A stretch of DNA of 53,359 bases from Christensenella sp. UBA6880 (GCA_002449145.1 DKCG01000005.1:20273-73631), one strand, 5' to 3'. Numbered from the stretch's first letter, positions 15,312 through 23,361 are shown. The notes: generated by a model not told the origin, from the sequence alone. A program made the numbers and translations.

Positions 15312-15554
15312 ATGAGAGAAATAGGACAATCCATCGTAGAGGCAAAAGCCCGCGTGCAAAAAATAGTCGGCATACCCGTACTTGTCAAAATCAACGGCGG
15401 CAGAGGCAAATCCTCGCTCTATCACGGCAAGGTGACCGCGCTGTTTCCCTCGATATTCACCGTCGAACTCGAAGGCGGCGAAAAACGCACCTTTTCATAC
15501 AGCGACGTCCACACGAAAAACGTGTTGTTTTTGAAAAGCAAGGATACGGATTAA
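15312..15554 (+). CDS. veg: Veg family protein
   Basis: An 80-aa cytosolic protein of the Veg family (PF06257; about 85 aa in Bacillus). The start MREIGQSIVEAKARVQKIVG and the core VLVKINGGRGKSSLYHGKV are family hallmarks, and the rest forms a small SH3-like barrel with TVELEGGEKRTFSYSDV. In Bacillus subtilis Veg is highly expressed and affects biofilm gene expression. The ribosome site is weak (CGGTGT directly before ATG). It is divergent from the SipL-like gene, 85 nt apart; veg commonly lies near sporulation genes in Bacillota. Confidence 0.9.
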   Translation: MREIGQSIVEAKARVQKIVGIPVLVKINGGRGKSSLYHGKVTALFPSIFTVELEGGEKRTFSYSDVHTKNVLFLKSKDTD

Positions 15555-15558
15555 TTAG

Positions 15559-15619
15559 ATTAATTAATAATGAATAATTAATAATTAATAATTTTGGGTG
15601 GGCGTCGCCCACACCCGAA
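15559..15619 (+). repeat. Dispersed intergenic repeat, copy R3
   Basis: AT-rich TTAATAATGAATAA tract, then GTGGGC/GTC/GCCCAC and ACCCGAAA. It begins five nt after the veg stop codon. The stem differs from the other copies by paired changes that keep it complementary. Confidence 0.85.
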
Positions 15620-15664
15620 AAGAAACCGTGTCATCATAAAATGCGTAATTTGATTTTCCTTAAC

Positions 15665-15745
15665 TGCGGCAACGCCGCAATATCACTTGCGCAAAGCGCA
15701 AATATCGCTGCGTTAAAGGCGCAATTTCTCGCACGCAGAGCGTGC
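15665..15745. repeat. Cluster of perfect hairpins with 3-nt loops (H1)
   Basis: TGCGGC/AAC/GCCGCA (15665-15679), TTGCGC/AAA/GCGCAA (15687-15701) and GCACGC/AGA/GCGTGC (15731-15745), joined by linkers containing ATATCA, ATATC and ATTTC. The rest of 15555-15903 has no convincing gene. Confidence 0.8.
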
Positions 15746-15811
15746 ACATAACTACTCGTCGCTCACCGTGCACGAACACTTCAACACATTCCTCACAATA
15801 CTCCCCTTATC

Positions 15812-15852
15812 ACGACAAACGACCATCCAATCGGACGGCCGTTCGTCGTTTT
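15812..15852 (+). terminator. Hairpin with T-tract in the veg/lipoprotein gap
   Basis: ACGACAAACGACC pairs with GGCCGTTCGTCGT (two imperfect positions) and is followed by TTTT on the plus strand. On the minus strand it lies about 50 nt past the stop of the lipoprotein gene at 15904, but without a T-tract, so its direction is uncertain. Confidence 0.5.
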
Positions 15853-15903
15853 ATATATGCGTTTTGCAATCGATAGATATTTAGTATTTTTACGTCTGCC
15901 CAT

Positions 15904-18414
15904 TCAAATTCGTCTGTAAATCATACCTGCTTTATAATACTGATTTACCTCATAAACAATCACATCGTTACCGTCAAATTCAATTAGCACCTCAATGCGC
16001 GCGTCAATATGTTGTGCAATTATGCTAATCGTGCCTTCGCTTTCGTACAGTTGCCATTCGTTGCTTGTACCTTGTTCCGTTATAATTACAGTGCCGTCTT
16101 CTTTTATTTCAATAGAACTGTCCGTTACAGCCATCTTATACTTGCCGACACTACCTGACGGCGCTGATATACGGCTGCCTGACCCCTGCGACAGCGTTTG
16201 CGCTTCTTTATAGAGCTTATATTTTACTTCAATATTACTACAAATCACACTGCTATCTTGCCCGAAAGAAATATCGATTGCGCCTTCCGAAAAGTAGTAT
16301 TTTTTATAGTAATCTGGAACATCGGGAACGCCTGCCTCGCTCAAACTTATGCAACCTACATAAACGCCGTCTATCTTGGTGACATTTTGCGTTACGCCAA
16401 ACGCAGTGATTTTGCCGTCTGCAGATACGGTGACCGTCTCGTTATTCTCTCTGTCGCCATATATTCCCACCTTGTCGGCATTAAACGACGTGGTTATATC
16501 CGCTTCGAATAATTTGTATAATGCCGCATTTTCATTGGCATACACCGTTTTTGAATACTGTAACAAAGCATACGTCTTTTCTCTAACGGTAATTTCTATC
16601 GTGTAATCGTTGCTTTGACTTATCAAATAAAAAACGTCGGTCTTGTTCCCGTTGTCGTCAAGCACAAAAATTTCGTAGCCGTCAACCTTGAAAAACATTA
16701 AATCCGTTTCTTCCGAAAAGCCACTCCCTATATAAAAGCCGTTTGGCAAAATGGTATCGTTTCTCTTTTCAAAAAGCGCGGTAACCGTCATATCTTCACG
16801 CGCGATATCGCTACGCTCCGCCGTTTTGACACCGTCGCTCCACCCGACGAATTTATATCCGTTGTACGCAACTGCCTTGACTGTTTGCGTGGTTTGAGAT
16901 TGCCTAACCGATTGATCTGCTTCGCCGATTATCTGTCCGCCTTCCGATGCAACGTATTTAATCGAAAACGTTCTGGCTTCGATATAGACGGTGATGTTCT
17001 TTTTAAACGTTATTTGCCACGATTTGCCACTGCCGTCGAAATACGACAAGAAAAAGTAATATCCGCCATTTTCCGAAAACTGCGTGAACGTTGACGATTT
17101 TGAGCCTTCCATATCGACTACGTTTTCACTATTGATGCAATAGCCTGCTTTTGCCAATGCGTAAACGAAATCCAATCTTGCGTCGTCATCGATGTAATAT
17201 GAAAGCGAAATCGGATTGTCGCTATCGGCAATGAAATTATCTGCGTTTGCAAAATCATCTTTTTCCAAGAACAACGCCTCTTTGTCGGACGGCACGCTAT
17301 AATTATACTGCACCGCCGATAAATTGCCCTCTTCGCTTGACAAAACAATTATGCCATAAAACGGTTTTCCGTTATCCGTTCCGAAAATGACCTGTACGTT
17401 TGCGTTTGCAAACGCTTGATCTTCTTGTTCTTCTGCAAGAATATAGCCTGCGTTTTCAAACTTTGCTTTTAGATCGTCGACAAACTGATTGTTTACGCAA
17501 TCCCACCCCCATGCAATAAACGTTTTTGTCGATCTAAAATCTCCGTTCGACTCTATATCCGCAAAAATCTCGGCAAAATCAGGGCCTTCGTTGGACTTGT
17601 GATAAACCGCACTTGTGCAATTTCCGTTTCCGTCAAAATATTGAACGGAAAAGTCGTTGTTACTTTCCCTATACTCGATCCTCGTAAGATTTTGCTTCAT
17701 TGCCTGCGAACTCGTACTTCTTCCGCTCGTCTCGTAACCGTGTTCGAGGAAATAATTTTCGAGTTCTGCCGTTTTGTCGATATTTTTCCAAATCCACATA
17801 CCTGCGGTCGAATACTCGTCGGGAATTATTCCAAACATATCATATGTTAAGTATACAACCCTAGCACCTTCAAGCGTAGGCAAAAGTTCGGTCTTTTTCC
17901 AGCCGCAAGTTTTGCATTTTAGCAATTTCGCCCCTTGTTTTTCAGTCGTCGGCATTCTTGTGATTCTGGATATAAAATCGTGCCCCAACGCTGCAATTTC
18001 TTGTTGCGCTATGAATATTTCATTGCAAATACTGCAATGCGAACCTTCCGTAAGTCCCGATTCGGTGCAAGTCGGCAAAATAGCTCTGTCAACAACTATA
18101 TTATGGCTACACGGATTCTTTTGCCATTTGACATAGACATTGATGTTTTGAGTTAGCCCAGTGCGTTTTAATGTCAAAAGTGAAACTTCTTCCTCAAAAT
18201 TATCGTCCAAATACAATCCTTCGACGATAAATCCGTCTTTCGTCAACGTGGGAATATCGCTATCGATGTTCCATACGATGTCTTCAAGTCCTTCGCCTTG
18301 ATGTATTGTCACCGTGTACGTTGTTTCTTGCGAATTTTTGTCGCACGCGACAAAAAAAACACATATTGCCAATAATGCGACAAGGCAAAAAACAGCCGTT
18401 GCAAATCTTTTCAT
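15904..18414 (-). CDS. Large lipoprotein with Cys-rich ribbon and InlB-type repeats
   Basis: An 836-aa surface protein. MKRFATAVFCLVALLAIC starts a signal peptide with lipobox Cys24. An InlB-type unit follows (TVTIHQGEGLEDIVWNIDSD, ending NVYVKW). Next is a Cys/His segment: CSHNIVVDRAILPTCTESG, then HCSICNEIF, AALGH, and KCKTCGWKK. This kind of extracellular ribbon often accompanies clostridial surface repeats. The long middle region has no recognised domain. A second InlB-like unit (GYKFVGWSDGVKTAE) is near residue 540 and the C-terminus is beta-rich. GGGAGGC five to six nt upstream fixes the start at 18414. It has a consensus promoter that overlaps the divergent XRE gene and carries that regulator's probable operators. 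Confidence 0.85.
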   Translation of the reverse strand: MKRFATAVFCLVALLAICVFFVACDKNSQETTYTVTIHQGEGLEDIVWNIDSDIPTLTKDGFIVEGLYLDDNFEEEVSLLTLKRTGLTQNINVYVKWQKNPCSHNIVVDRAILPTCTESGLTEGSHCSICNEIFIAQQEIAALGHDFISRITRMPTTEKQGAKLLKCKTCGWKKTELLPTLEGARVVYLTYDMFGIIPDEYSTAGMWIWKNIDKTAELENYFLEHGYETSGRSTSSQAMKQNLTRIEYRESNNDFSVQYFDGNGNCTSAVYHKSNEGPDFAEIFADIESNGDFRSTKTFIAWGWDCVNNQFVDDLKAKFENAGYILAEEQEDQAFANANVQVIFGTDNGKPFYGIIVLSSEEGNLSAVQYNYSVPSDKEALFLEKDDFANADNFIADSDNPISLSYYIDDDARLDFVYALAKAGYCINSENVVDMEGSKSSTFTQFSENGGYYFFLSYFDGSGKSWQITFKKNITVYIEARTFSIKYVASEGGQIIGEADQSVRQSQTTQTVKAVAYNGYKFVGWSDGVKTAERSDIAREDMTVTALFEKRNDTILPNGFYIGSGFSEETDLMFFKVDGYEIFVLDDNGNKTDVFYLISQSNDYTIEITVREKTYALLQYSKTVYANENAALYKLFEADITTSFNADKVGIYGDRENNETVTVSADGKITAFGVTQNVTKIDGVYVGCISLSEAGVPDVPDYYKKYYFSEGAIDISFGQDSSVICSNIEVKYKLYKEAQTLSQGSGSRISAPSGSVGKYKMAVTDSSIEIKEDGTVIITEQGTSNEWQLYESEGTISIIAQHIDARIEVLIEFDGNDVIVYEVNQYYKAGMIYRRI

Positions 18415-18451
18415 GTTTGCCTCCCAAACAATGTTGTAAATAAAACGCCAC

Positions 18452-18488
18452 ACTGGCGGTTCGCCAGTATTAATAGAATTATACTGGC
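18452..18488. promoter_or_regulatory. Operator sites ACTGGC at the lipoprotein/XRE divergent promoter
   Basis: A perfect palindrome ACTGGCG/GTT/CGCCAGT (18452-18468) plus a third ACTGGC (18483-18488) that lies in the spacer of the lipoprotein promoter next to its -10 box. Likely binding sites of the XRE protein at 18509. Confidence 0.75.
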
Positions 18489-18506
18489 ATAATGTCATAA
18501 TGTCAA
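18478..18506 (-). promoter_or_regulatory. Consensus promoter of the lipoprotein gene at 15904-18414
   Basis: Minus strand: TTGACA (18501-18506), 17-nt spacer, TATAAT (18478-18483), a full match to the sigma-A consensus. Such a strong promoter next to operator palindromes implies active repression. Confidence 0.85.
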
Positions 18507-18508
18507 TT

Positions 18509-18742
18509 ATGAGGACAGAAGTTAACGAACATAACGTAGTATTGTTGCGTATACGAATTGTTGAATTGCGCAAGGAAAAGGGATTGTCGCAGGTCGGGTT
18601 GGCAAAAGAACTCGGCGTGGACTGTTCCACTATCGCCAAATACGAAACGGGCGACCGCTTGCCCGACGTCGTTATGCTTTGCAAACTCGCTTCCTTCTTC
18701 GGCGTATCCACCGACTACTTGCTCGGCAGAGCCCCCTTTTGA
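18509..18742 (+). CDS. XRE-family HTH transcriptional regulator
   Basis: About 77 aa with a single HTH_3 domain: RIVELRKEKGLSQVGLAKELG, recognition helix DCSTIAKYETGDRLPD, and the common ending FFGVSTDYLLGR. The start is uncertain: ATG 18500, ATG 18509 or a TTG near 18542 are in frame and none has a Shine-Dalgarno site. The first two overlap the -35 box of the divergent lipoprotein promoter, so the protein may start downstream or be made from a near-leaderless mRNA. Gene order and the ACTGGC palindromes suggest it represses the lipoprotein gene and itself. Confidence 0.85.
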   Translation: MRTEVNEHNVVLLRIRIVELRKEKGLSQVGLAKELGVDCSTIAKYETGDRLPDVVMLCKLASFFGVSTDYLLGRAPF

Positions 18743-18823
18743 AAAATTGCGGGTTTTCGTTTGGATAATTTTCCCCATTCGCTGATTTTTCGGATTTCCT
18801 AAGATTTCCGTCGTTTTCCCCTA

Positions 18824-18839
18824 CCACTATATGTTGTGG
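18824..18839. promoter_or_regulatory. Possible distal NrdR box
   Basis: CCACTATATGTTGTGG fits 13 of 16 positions of the NrdR consensus acaCwAtATaTwgtgt as I remember it. It is 166 bp upstream of the better box, farther than the usual tandem spacing, so its role is doubtful. Confidence 0.4.
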
Positions 18840-18989
18840 TGCGGACGTTGTAAACGCAATTTTCGGCAAAAATATTTGAACGTGTTAGAATGCGGATTGC
18901 TTTTTTACATATGCGGTTACATACTTAAAAACCGGCTTTTTCGATACACGAAAAGTGGAATTTGCAATTTTCGGCATTTTGCGACAAAA

Positions 18990-19005
18990 ACACAATATGT
19001 AGTGT
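18990..19005. promoter_or_regulatory. NrdR box upstream of nrdD
   Basis: ACACAATATGTAGTGT fits 15 of 16 positions of the NrdR consensus. It lies 40 bp upstream of the nrdD -35 box. NrdR is the ATP/dATP-sensing repressor of ribonucleotide reductase operons. The rest of 18743-19044 contains no convincing gene. Confidence 0.8.
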
Positions 19006-19044
19006 TTCGCAAAAAAGTTTCACGCTTTATTTTGTGATTTGTCC

Positions 19045-19072
19045 TTGACATATTACGCGTGCTTGCTATAAT
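19045..19072 (+). promoter_or_regulatory. Promoter of nrdD
   Basis: TTGACA (19045-19050), 16-nt spacer, TATAAT (19067-19072). The leader is about 28 nt, with AGGGGG in front of ATG 19107. Confidence 0.88.
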
Positions 19073-19106
19073 AAAGAGGCACATTTTCCAAGGGGGTTCA
19101 ATAGAT

Positions 19107-21530
19107 ATGTTGAACATCAAAAAAAGAGACGGAAGTATAGTTCCATTCAATCTAAACAAAATTAAGGTCGCAATCGAAAAGGCGTTCACCGCGGTGAACA
19201 AGAGTTTCAGCGACGACATCATCGATATGCTTGCGCTCAGAGTCACCGCAACCTTCAACGATAAGGTCAAGGGCGACGTGGTCAGCGTCGAGGACATTCA
19301 GGACTCTGTCGAGGTCGTCCTCATTCAATCGGGTTACGTCGAAGTGGCAAAAGCGTACATCCTTTACAGAAAACAACACGAGAAACTTCGCGAGATGAAT
19401 TCCACTATGCTCGACTACAAGAACACGGTGAACAATTATCTCAAAATCAACGACTGGCGCGTCAAGGAAAACTCGACGGTAACGTATTCCGTCGGCGGAC
19501 TTATCCTTTCCAACTCGGGCGCGGTTACGGCAAACTACTGGCTCAGCGAAATCTACGACGAAGAAATCGCAAAGGCACACCGCGAAGCGCAAATCCACAT
19601 TCACGATTTGTCGATGCTCACGGGCTACTGCGCAGGTTGGTCGCTCAAACAACTCATCAAAGAAGGTCTCGGCGGAATCCCCGGCAAAATCACGTCGTCG
19701 CCCGCAGGACACCTTTCTACCCTCTGCAACCAGATGGTCAACTTCCTCGGCATTATGCAAAACGAATGGGCAGGCGCGCAAGCGTTCAGTTCTTTCGACA
19801 CATATCTTGCGCCGTTCGTCAAGGTTGACAACCTCTCGTACAAAGAGGTCAAACAATGCATACAATCCTTCATTTACGGCGTAAACACCCCCTCTCGTTG
19901 GGGTACGCAAGCACCGTTCACCAACATCACGCTCGACTGGGTCGTCCCCAACGACTTGGCGGAACTTCCCGCAATCGTCGGCGGCAAAGAGATGGACTTC
20001 AAGTACAAGGATTGCGTCAAGGAAATGGCTATGGTCAACAAGGCGTTCATCGAGATTATGATCGAGGGCGACGCCAACGGCAGAGGCTTCCAATATCCTA
20101 TCCCGACCTACTCTATCACGAGAGATTTCGACTGGTCGAACACCGAAAACAACCGCTTGTTGTTCACGATGACGGCAAAATACGGCACGCCGTACTTCTC
20201 TAACTACATCAACAGCGATATGGAACCGAGCGACGTGCGCAGTATGTGCTGCCGCTTGCGTCTCGACCTTCGCGAACTTCGCAAGAAATCGGGCGGCTTC
20301 TTCGGAAGCGGCGAATCCACGGGTTCTATCGGCGTCGTAACCATCAATATGCCGCGTATCGCGTACGTGAGCAAGACGGAAGACGAATTCTTCAAAGAAC
20401 TCGAACGCCTTATGAACGTGTCCGCTCGCTCGCTCAAAATCAAGAGAAACGTTATCACCAAACTTCTCGACGAAGGACTTTATCCCTACACCAAGAGATA
20501 CCTCGGCACGTTCGGCAACCACTTCTCGACAATCGGTCTCGTGGGTATGAACGAGGCTTGCCTCAACGCAAACTGGGTCGGCAAGGATATGACTCACAAG
20601 GAAGCGCAAGAATTCACCAAGAAAGTGCTCAACTTTATGCGTGAAAAACTCAGCGACTATCAAGAGCAATACGGCGACTTGTACAACCTCGAAGCAACGC
20701 CCGCAGAATCCACTTCCTACCGCCTTGCAAAGCACGACAGAGAAAGATACCCCGACATCATTTGCGCAAGCAATATGGACAACGTGCCCTACTACACCAA
20801 CAGTTCGCACCTTCCCGTCGGCTACACGAGCGACATCTTCTCTGCACTCGACATTCAAGACGAATTGCAAACTCTCTACACGTCGGGCACGGTATTCCAC
20901 GCCTTCCTCGGTCAACGCCTCGACAGTTGGCAAGCGGCGGCGAATCTCGTAAGAAAGATTGCGGAAAACTACAAACTTCCCTACTACACGCTTTCGCCTA
21001 CGTATTCCATCTGCCAAGAACACGGCTATCTCGAAGGCGAGCAATACACCTGCCCTATCTGCGGCAAGAAGACGGAAGTTTACAGCCGTATCACGGGTTA
21101 CTATCGCCCCGTCCAAAACTGGAACGACGGCAAACGCGCAGAGTTCAAAGAGCGTAAAGTTTACGACATCGCAACCTCGCAATATCACGGCAAACATATC
21201 GAAGAATTCGTGTGCGACGACCAAGCAAAGAGCGAAGTCAAGATGACTCAAAAATCCGAAGCGACCGAGCAATGCGCTTGCGAGCAAAAAGGCGGCGACG
21301 AAGGTCTTTTGATCTTCACCACGAAGACTTGCCCAAACTGCAAAATGGCAAAAGCAATGCTCGACAAAGCAGGTATCGCTTATACTGTTATCGACGCAGA
21401 GGACAACAAAGATCAAACGCTCGCGTTCGGCGTCAAGAAAGCCCCCACGCTTCTCGTTCCCAACGGAAACGGCTACGACGTTTACGACAACGCAAGCAAG
21501 ATCAAAGGCTATATCGAATCGAGAAAATAA
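19107..21530 (+). CDS. nrdD: Anaerobic (class III) ribonucleoside-triphosphate reductase with fused redoxin domain
   Basis: An 807-aa glycyl-radical enzyme that reduces ribonucleoside triphosphates to deoxynucleotides. An ATP-cone covers residues 1-90 (KKRDGSIVPFNLNKIKVAIEKAF), followed by the ten-stranded barrel. Zinc-site cysteines are in SICQEHGYLEGEQYTCPICG, and the glycyl-radical loop is RITGYYRP with Gly664. After residue 710 a linker leads to a glutaredoxin/NrdH-like domain (about 733-807) with a CPNC active site (Cys742, Cys745) and the cis-Pro motif KAPTLLVP. Typical NrdD proteins end soon after the glycyl loop, so this is a fusion. Formate-dependent NrdD enzymes need no redoxin; other NrdD classes do. 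The activase gene nrdG is not in the window. AGGGGG precedes ATG 19107. NrdR box and promoter are upstream. Confidence 0.96.
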   Translation: MLNIKKRDGSIVPFNLNKIKVAIEKAFTAVNKSFSDDIIDMLALRVTATFNDKVKGDVVSVEDIQDSVEVVLIQSGYVEVAKAYILYRKQHEKLREMNSTMLDYKNTVNNYLKINDWRVKENSTVTYSVGGLILSNSGAVTANYWLSEIYDEEIAKAHREAQIHIHDLSMLTGYCAGWSLKQLIKEGLGGIPGKITSSPAGHLSTLCNQMVNFLGIMQNEWAGAQAFSSFDTYLAPFVKVDNLSYKEVKQCIQSFIYGVNTPSRWGTQAPFTNITLDWVVPNDLAELPAIVGGKEMDFKYKDCVKEMAMVNKAFIEIMIEGDANGRGFQYPIPTYSITRDFDWSNTENNRLLFTMTAKYGTPYFSNYINSDMEPSDVRSMCCRLRLDLRELRKKSGGFFGSGESTGSIGVVTINMPRIAYVSKTEDEFFKELERLMNVSARSLKIKRNVITKLLDEGLYPYTKRYLGTFGNHFSTIGLVGMNEACLNANWVGKDMTHKEAQEFTKKVLNFMREKLSDYQEQYGDLYNLEATPAESTSYRLAKHDRERYPDIICASNMDNVPYYTNSSHLPVGYTSDIFSALDIQDELQTLYTSGTVFHAFLGQRLDSWQAAANLVRKIAENYKLPYYTLSPTYSICQEHGYLEGEQYTCPICGKKTEVYSRITGYYRPVQNWNDGKRAEFKERKVYDIATSQYHGKHIEEFVCDDQAKSEVKMTQKSEATEQCACEQKGGDEGLLIFTTKTCPNCKMAKAMLDKAGIAYTVIDAEDNKDQTLAFGVKKAPTLLVPNGNGYDVYDNASKIKGYIESRK

Positions 21531-21542
21531 TGAATAAACGAT

Positions 21543-21577
21543 AGCGGTATGGCAACGGCCATACCGCTTTTCTTTTT
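21543..21577 (+). terminator. Terminator between nrdD and the reductase gene
   Basis: A perfect 11-bp stem AGCGGTATGGC/AACG/GCCATACCGCT, then TTTCTTTTT. It ends only 19 nt before the next start codon, leaving no room for a separate promoter, so the next gene probably depends on read-through. Confidence 0.85.
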
Positions 21578-21596
21578 GAAAAAGCAAGAGGTAATC

Positions 21597-22517
21597 ATGG
21601 ACAAATTTGATATAATCGTCGTAGGCGCAGGCCCTGCGGGTATGACCGCCGCACTCAACTGCCTCAGAGCGGGCAAGAGCGTTTTGGTGCTTGAAAGCGA
21701 CAGTTTCGGCGGACAAATCGCATACTCGCCGAGAGTGGAAAACTTCCCTTCTTATCAAAAAATTTCGGGTTCGGAACTTATGGACAAACTCTATGAGCAA
21801 ATAACCGAATGGGGTGCGCAAATCGAACTTGAAAAAGCACAATCGATAGTTAAAACGCCGGTTGGGTTTGAATTAACCACCGATTACAACAAATACGAGT
21901 GCAAATCCGTCATTCTCGCAACGGGCGTTAAACCCCGCAAAATCGGCGTTGAAAGAGAGGACGAACTCGTCGGTAACGGCGTAAGTTACTGCGCGCTTTG
22001 CGACGGCGCGTTCTATTCGGGCGAAGACGTTTGCGTTATAGGCGACGCCAACACCGCCCTTCAATACGCGCTTGTTTTGAGCGGATATTGCAAGAGCGTG
22101 CATATATGCACTTTGTTTGACAAGTTCTTCGGCGACAAGGCTCTTTTGGACCTCGTGCTTGCCCGCCCCAACGTCAAATACACGCACAACCTTTCCTTGA
22201 AAGAGTTTATCGGACAAGACCAACTCGAAGCGCTTCGATTTGAAAACACAATAACCCACGAAGACGTAACCGTCCAAGCAAAATGTGCGTTTATCTGCAT
22301 TGGTCAAGTGCCCAACAACACCGCTTTTGCAAACCTCGTCGAACTCGACAAAGCGGGCTACATCGTTGCGGACGAAAACTGCACGACGTCTTGCGAGGGC
22401 ATATTCGTTGCCGGCGATTGCAGAACAAAGAAAATCCGCCAACTCGTTACGGCGGCTTCGGACGGTTCGATTGCGGCGTTCAACGCCTGCGCGTACGCTG
22501 ACAAAGTGAACGGATAA
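21597..22517 (+). CDS. Thioredoxin reductase-like flavoprotein without NADPH motifs
   Basis: A 306-aa FAD protein of the TrxB family. The N-terminal FAD motif is VVGAGPAGMTAAL, the redox motif is CALC (Cys132, Cys135), and the second FAD motif is GIFVAGDC. In ordinary TrxB the inserted domain has GGGxSAxE and HRRxxxRA for NADPH. Here the matching places read IGDANTALQYA and HICTLFDKFFGDKA, so both are lost. Clostridial reductases with these losses are reported to take electrons from ferredoxin (FFTR) or to work without NADPH. The likely partner is the redoxin domain fused to NrdD just upstream. AGAGGT precedes ATG 21597; the frame is open upstream through the terminator. Confidence 0.9.
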   Translation: MDKFDIIVVGAGPAGMTAALNCLRAGKSVLVLESDSFGGQIAYSPRVENFPSYQKISGSELMDKLYEQITEWGAQIELEKAQSIVKTPVGFELTTDYNKYECKSVILATGVKPRKIGVEREDELVGNGVSYCALCDGAFYSGEDVCVIGDANTALQYALVLSGYCKSVHICTLFDKFFGDKALLDLVLARPNVKYTHNLSLKEFIGQDQLEALRFENTITHEDVTVQAKCAFICIGQVPNNTAFANLVELDKAGYIVADENCTTSCEGIFVAGDCRTKKIRQLVTAASDGSIAAFNACAYADKVNG

Positions 22518-22531
22518 AACCTAAAAGGACG

Positions 22532-22558
22532 ACGCGGACGCTTCCGCGTTTTTCTTTT
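22532..22558 (+). terminator. Terminator after the reductase gene
   Basis: ACGCGGA/CGCT/TCCGCGT, then TTTTCTTTTT, 14 nt past the stop codon. Confidence 0.82.
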
Positions 22559-22595
22559 TCAACCCACGCCATTTCAATTTGGCAAAACGAATATT

Positions 22596-23258
22596 ATGAC
22601 GATTCTTATAGACGTTGACAACACCCTGCTCGATTTCGATAAGTGCGCAAACGAAAGCATAAAAAACGCTTGCGCGCGTTTTTGCATAAACAAAGCAAAC
22701 GAAATTTGCGAGATATTCCACCCTTTCAACCTTTCGCTTTGGCAACAACTCGAACGCGGCGAATTGACTATGGAAAAACTGCTCGAAACGAGATTCAATT
22801 CCCTTTTTGAAAGAGTGGGCGTAAAGGCGGACGGAATAGCGTTTGAAACCGCTTTTCACGAAGGACTTGCCGAAAGCGCGGTTGCGGTTGACGGCGCAAA
22901 AGATTTGCTCGAATACCTTTCCTCGAAATACGACCTATACGTCGCAAGCAACGCCCCTCTCGGACAACAAACCAAACGATTGAAAAAGGCAGGATTCGAC
23001 AAATATATAAAAGGATATTTCGTATCCGCAGAGATAGGCTATCTAAAACCGAACAAAGAGTTTTTCGACGCATGCTTTGCCGCGCTCAACGCAAAACCGC
23101 AAGACGTATATATGATAGGCGACTCGCTGACCGCCGACATAAACGGCGCGCACAACTACGGCATAAATACGATTTGGTTCGACAAATACCTAACGAAAAA
23201 GCAAGCCGATTGCAACTACGCCGTCACAGACTTGTCCCAAATAAGAAATATCTTGTAA
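22596..23258 (+). CDS. yjjG: HAD hydrolase, YjjG-type pyrimidine 5'-nucleotidase
   Basis: A 220-aa soluble HAD-superfamily phosphatase. Motif I is DVDNTLLDFD near residue 7, motif II is ASNAP, motif III is the Lys in GYLKPNKEFF, and motif IV is GDSLTADINGA. The helical cap (about residues 18-95) is of the YjjG (TIGR02254-like) type, which dephosphorylates non-canonical pyrimidine nucleotides; assignment to this subfamily is from motif pattern only. Its place behind the ribonucleotide reductase genes fits nucleotide-pool cleaning. No strong ribosome site precedes ATG 22596. It ends at a bidirectional hairpin shared with the small gene at 23386. Confidence 0.85.
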   Translation: MTILIDVDNTLLDFDKCANESIKNACARFCINKANEICEIFHPFNLSLWQQLERGELTMEKLLETRFNSLFERVGVKADGIAFETAFHEGLAESAVAVDGAKDLLEYLSSKYDLYVASNAPLGQQTKRLKKAGFDKYIKGYFVSAEIGYLKPNKEFFDACFAALNAKPQDVYMIGDSLTADINGAHNYGINTIWFDKYLTKKQADCNYAVTDLSQIRNIL

Positions 23259-23361
23259 GACGATAGTATTTAATTTATACTTCCTAAAGTAAAAAGTTTT
23301 AACCGCATATACAAAATAAACGTTATCGCGCTTAACGCAAGACGAAAGCGAATATAAATAG

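Noticed and set aside
19152..21842. Very long minus-strand ORF (896 aa) opposite nrdD
   Set aside because: It is the mirror of a well-conserved enzyme gene; the product is Val/Phe/Arg-rich without motifs. The strong codon bias of the real gene (few TTA, CTA and TCA codons) removes stops from the other strand.
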